64,000 nt of DNA from contig OX393557.1 in the NCBI GenBank assembly GCA_947650365.1, positions 45,881,979 to 45,945,978 of the forward strand. The letters run 5' to 3'. A program made the position numbers and the translations under genes. Of this stretch, positions 62,485-64,000 are shown in pieces. This DNA is from Chamaelirium japonicum. Its lineage: Eukaryota; Streptophyta; Magnoliopsida; Liliales; Melanthiaceae. Within the stretch, counting starts at the first letter, position 1, and each line of letters begins with the position of its first letter. The notes beneath the pieces were generated by a model. It was not told the origin of the DNA, made no database searches, and was given only the letters and a program-made list of their open reading frames with translations.

Positions 62485-64000
62485 TAAGTTTTTATTGAAG
62501 ATCAAGAGTATGTACAATTTGTTTATGCGGTAGAATACAAATAGGTTGATGCATGCGAAGAAAGTAAGGAAAGATTGTGGGAAATTCAACAGTGAATGGA
62601 AATCATCGTCATGTGGCTAATAACTCCGTTAGTTGTCTTGTGGGTATAGAAATTCAACCACTCTTCGGAGACTCTGCTACTTAGAGATGGGGACATGCTT
62701 AGGTGTTCTATACGAGACTAATGGGACCACATGATTGATAGTTGAATTCATTCATAGAATTCTGTGTTGTGAATCTTATGATACCTGTAGGACTATTTCC
62801 ACCCAGTGAATTCAAAACAAACTAAAAAAAGGGAACAAAAGATTGAGTTAAACACATACTAAAAACAAAGAACGCAATATGCCCAATTTGATCAAAACTG
62901 TGTACAAAGACAGCACAATTCACTTCATTGGCAAATGAATAAAAATATGAAGCTTGAATACTCTTTGTTGCATCGTTAATGGATACTGGCAAGTGGAAAC
63001 AAATATTGGCAATTGGCAAGAGGAGTAATAGCCAACGGGATGATGGTTGAGTCTCTATTGATTTTTGAGATCAAAACACCAATTGGACAAATGTAATAGC
63101 CAATGCCCAACAGGCCGGCATTGGAGTTACCAAGGGGAATGCTAGACCATTGAGTAATTTTTAAGCACCTTCTGGAACACATAATAATGCAATCCCACTA
63201 GGGTAATCTTTTATTGAATATAAAGTGGGTGTCAGGCTTAAGATCACAGATAGTTGTTAAAATAAAATGTGAAGTGGCAGGTCTAGATAAGATTAATTGG
63301 ATCATCCTGCAGCATTGTATGTTTTAGACCTACATGTGCTATGGTCATGAAATCAAAGCAAAGGGGTCTAACAAGCTCTTAAAAAAAATCGTAGCATGCT
63401 CAGGGTTTAATAAACAAGTACACAACAGAACCAGGTCATCATCATCATCAGCCATGTTTTATCTGATAAAGGTGGGGTTGACTACAGGGAAGATTGAGAA
63501 GAATTTTCCGAACAACTGTCAACCTGTTTTGTTGTCAAAAACTTGATCAAGTCAACTTAGCAAGAGAGGGGCATGCCGAAAAACCTGAAAGACCAGTTGG
63601 TGGGTATGGAGACCTACCTTGTTGGTGGGTATGAAGACCTACCTTGTTGGTTATGCGGTTTAAGATCATGTAACTCGGGAGTAACCCTCCACAGTTCTCC
63701 TGCAAGTTTCCACGTAAAATCTATATCTCTTCTCTGTGTGGTTTTGCTTTATGATTTGGATTTTCTATGTTTATGTGTGTTGCTTCTATTACTTTGAGAT
63801 TGCGGCTGTGTGCCACAATTGATCCGTCAGAGGATCGATACTCAATAGTGATCCAATCTTTGTGACCCACCTAGGTCGCAACAAGAGTTTCTCAACTCCC
63901 AAACGGTCATCGTATATTCAGTATTCTGAATAGTCCAGTACTCTCTGCATATACTCATCTTGCTAATCATAACTATTTATCCTCATTTTATCTTGAATGC
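62485..64000. other. unassigned, probably upstream region or first intron of ARPC3
   Basis: AT-rich, with no recognised coding region. A 28-bp phrase (GGTGGGTATG(G/A)AGACCTACC) is tandemly doubled at about 63600-63645. TTGTTGGTTATGCGGTTTAAGATCATGTAAC at about 63645 is similar to 61830-61862 in an ARPC3 intron, a dispersed repeat of unknown type. Confidence 0.4.

Overview
This is an intergenic-rich stretch of a flowering-plant nuclear genome. The evidence is Arabidopsis-type telomere repeats, two Cassandra TRIM elements carrying 5S-rRNA-like LTRs, copia LTR elements primed by initiator-Met tRNA, a Mutator-like element (MULE) with a Ulp1-type protease gene, several MITE families and intron-bearing host genes. 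The species cannot be named from the sequence alone. Only two convincing host genes are present: a plastid-type membrane protein (exons at 43734-46417, +) and the Arp2/3 subunit ARPC3 (61386-62465, -). Most of the rest is nested mobile DNA.

Layout. 1-5.8 kb: a small hAT-like MITE, a complete Cassandra (1296-2045, TSD TTATA), LTR-like sequence with a TATA box, and unassigned DNA. 5.8-30.8 kb: three directly repeated copies (A about 5.8-11.0, B about 22.4-27.9, C about 28.2-30.8 kb) of one long low-copy sequence. Because the copies serve as empty sites for one another, most insertions in them can be defined to the base: a 2.67 kb Tourist-like element full of CTCTCTATAATATTTT-type repeats (6416-9084), hAT-type MITEs (9127-9535, 29821-30395), MULE-type MITEs (24995-25782, 26654-27771) and a truncated LINE (28439-28818). 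Copies A and B are separated by an 11.2 kb MULE (11167-22403; perfect 9-bp TSD TTCTTTTAT; TIRs of about 0.85 kb). It holds a decayed MURA-like transposase (+), a small two-exon GRF-zinc-finger/coiled-coil gene (-) and a DUF1985-Ulp1 cysteine protease gene (-), plus a Micron-like palindrome inside (TA)n.

31.3-42.2 kb: a copia 3' fragment (-), a degenerate short-LTR copia (33677 to about 38060) whose gag position is occupied by rearranged pieces of its own reverse transcriptase, a 2.1 kb hAT-like element (38071-40171, TSD GTCTGAGT) loaded with palindromic modules, and LTR/gag-like debris. 43.7-46.4 kb: host gene 1. 46.4-50.2 kb: two hAT-type MITEs, a 43-bp minisatellite within LTR-like sequence, and a degenerate head-to-head (TTTAGGG)n/(CCCTAAA)n array. 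50.2-61.0 kb: a young, almost intact copia element (LTRs of about 2.1 kb, roughly 1% apart by eye, one frameshift in pol) with a complete antisense Cassandra in its leader. 61.4-62.5 kb: ARPC3, ending about 400 bp from the copia 3' LTR.

How parts work together. Within the MULE, the transposase would bind and cut the TIRs. The Ulp1-type protease and GRF protein are passengers of unproven function. The Cassandras and MITEs encode nothing and depend on proteins from autonomous relatives.
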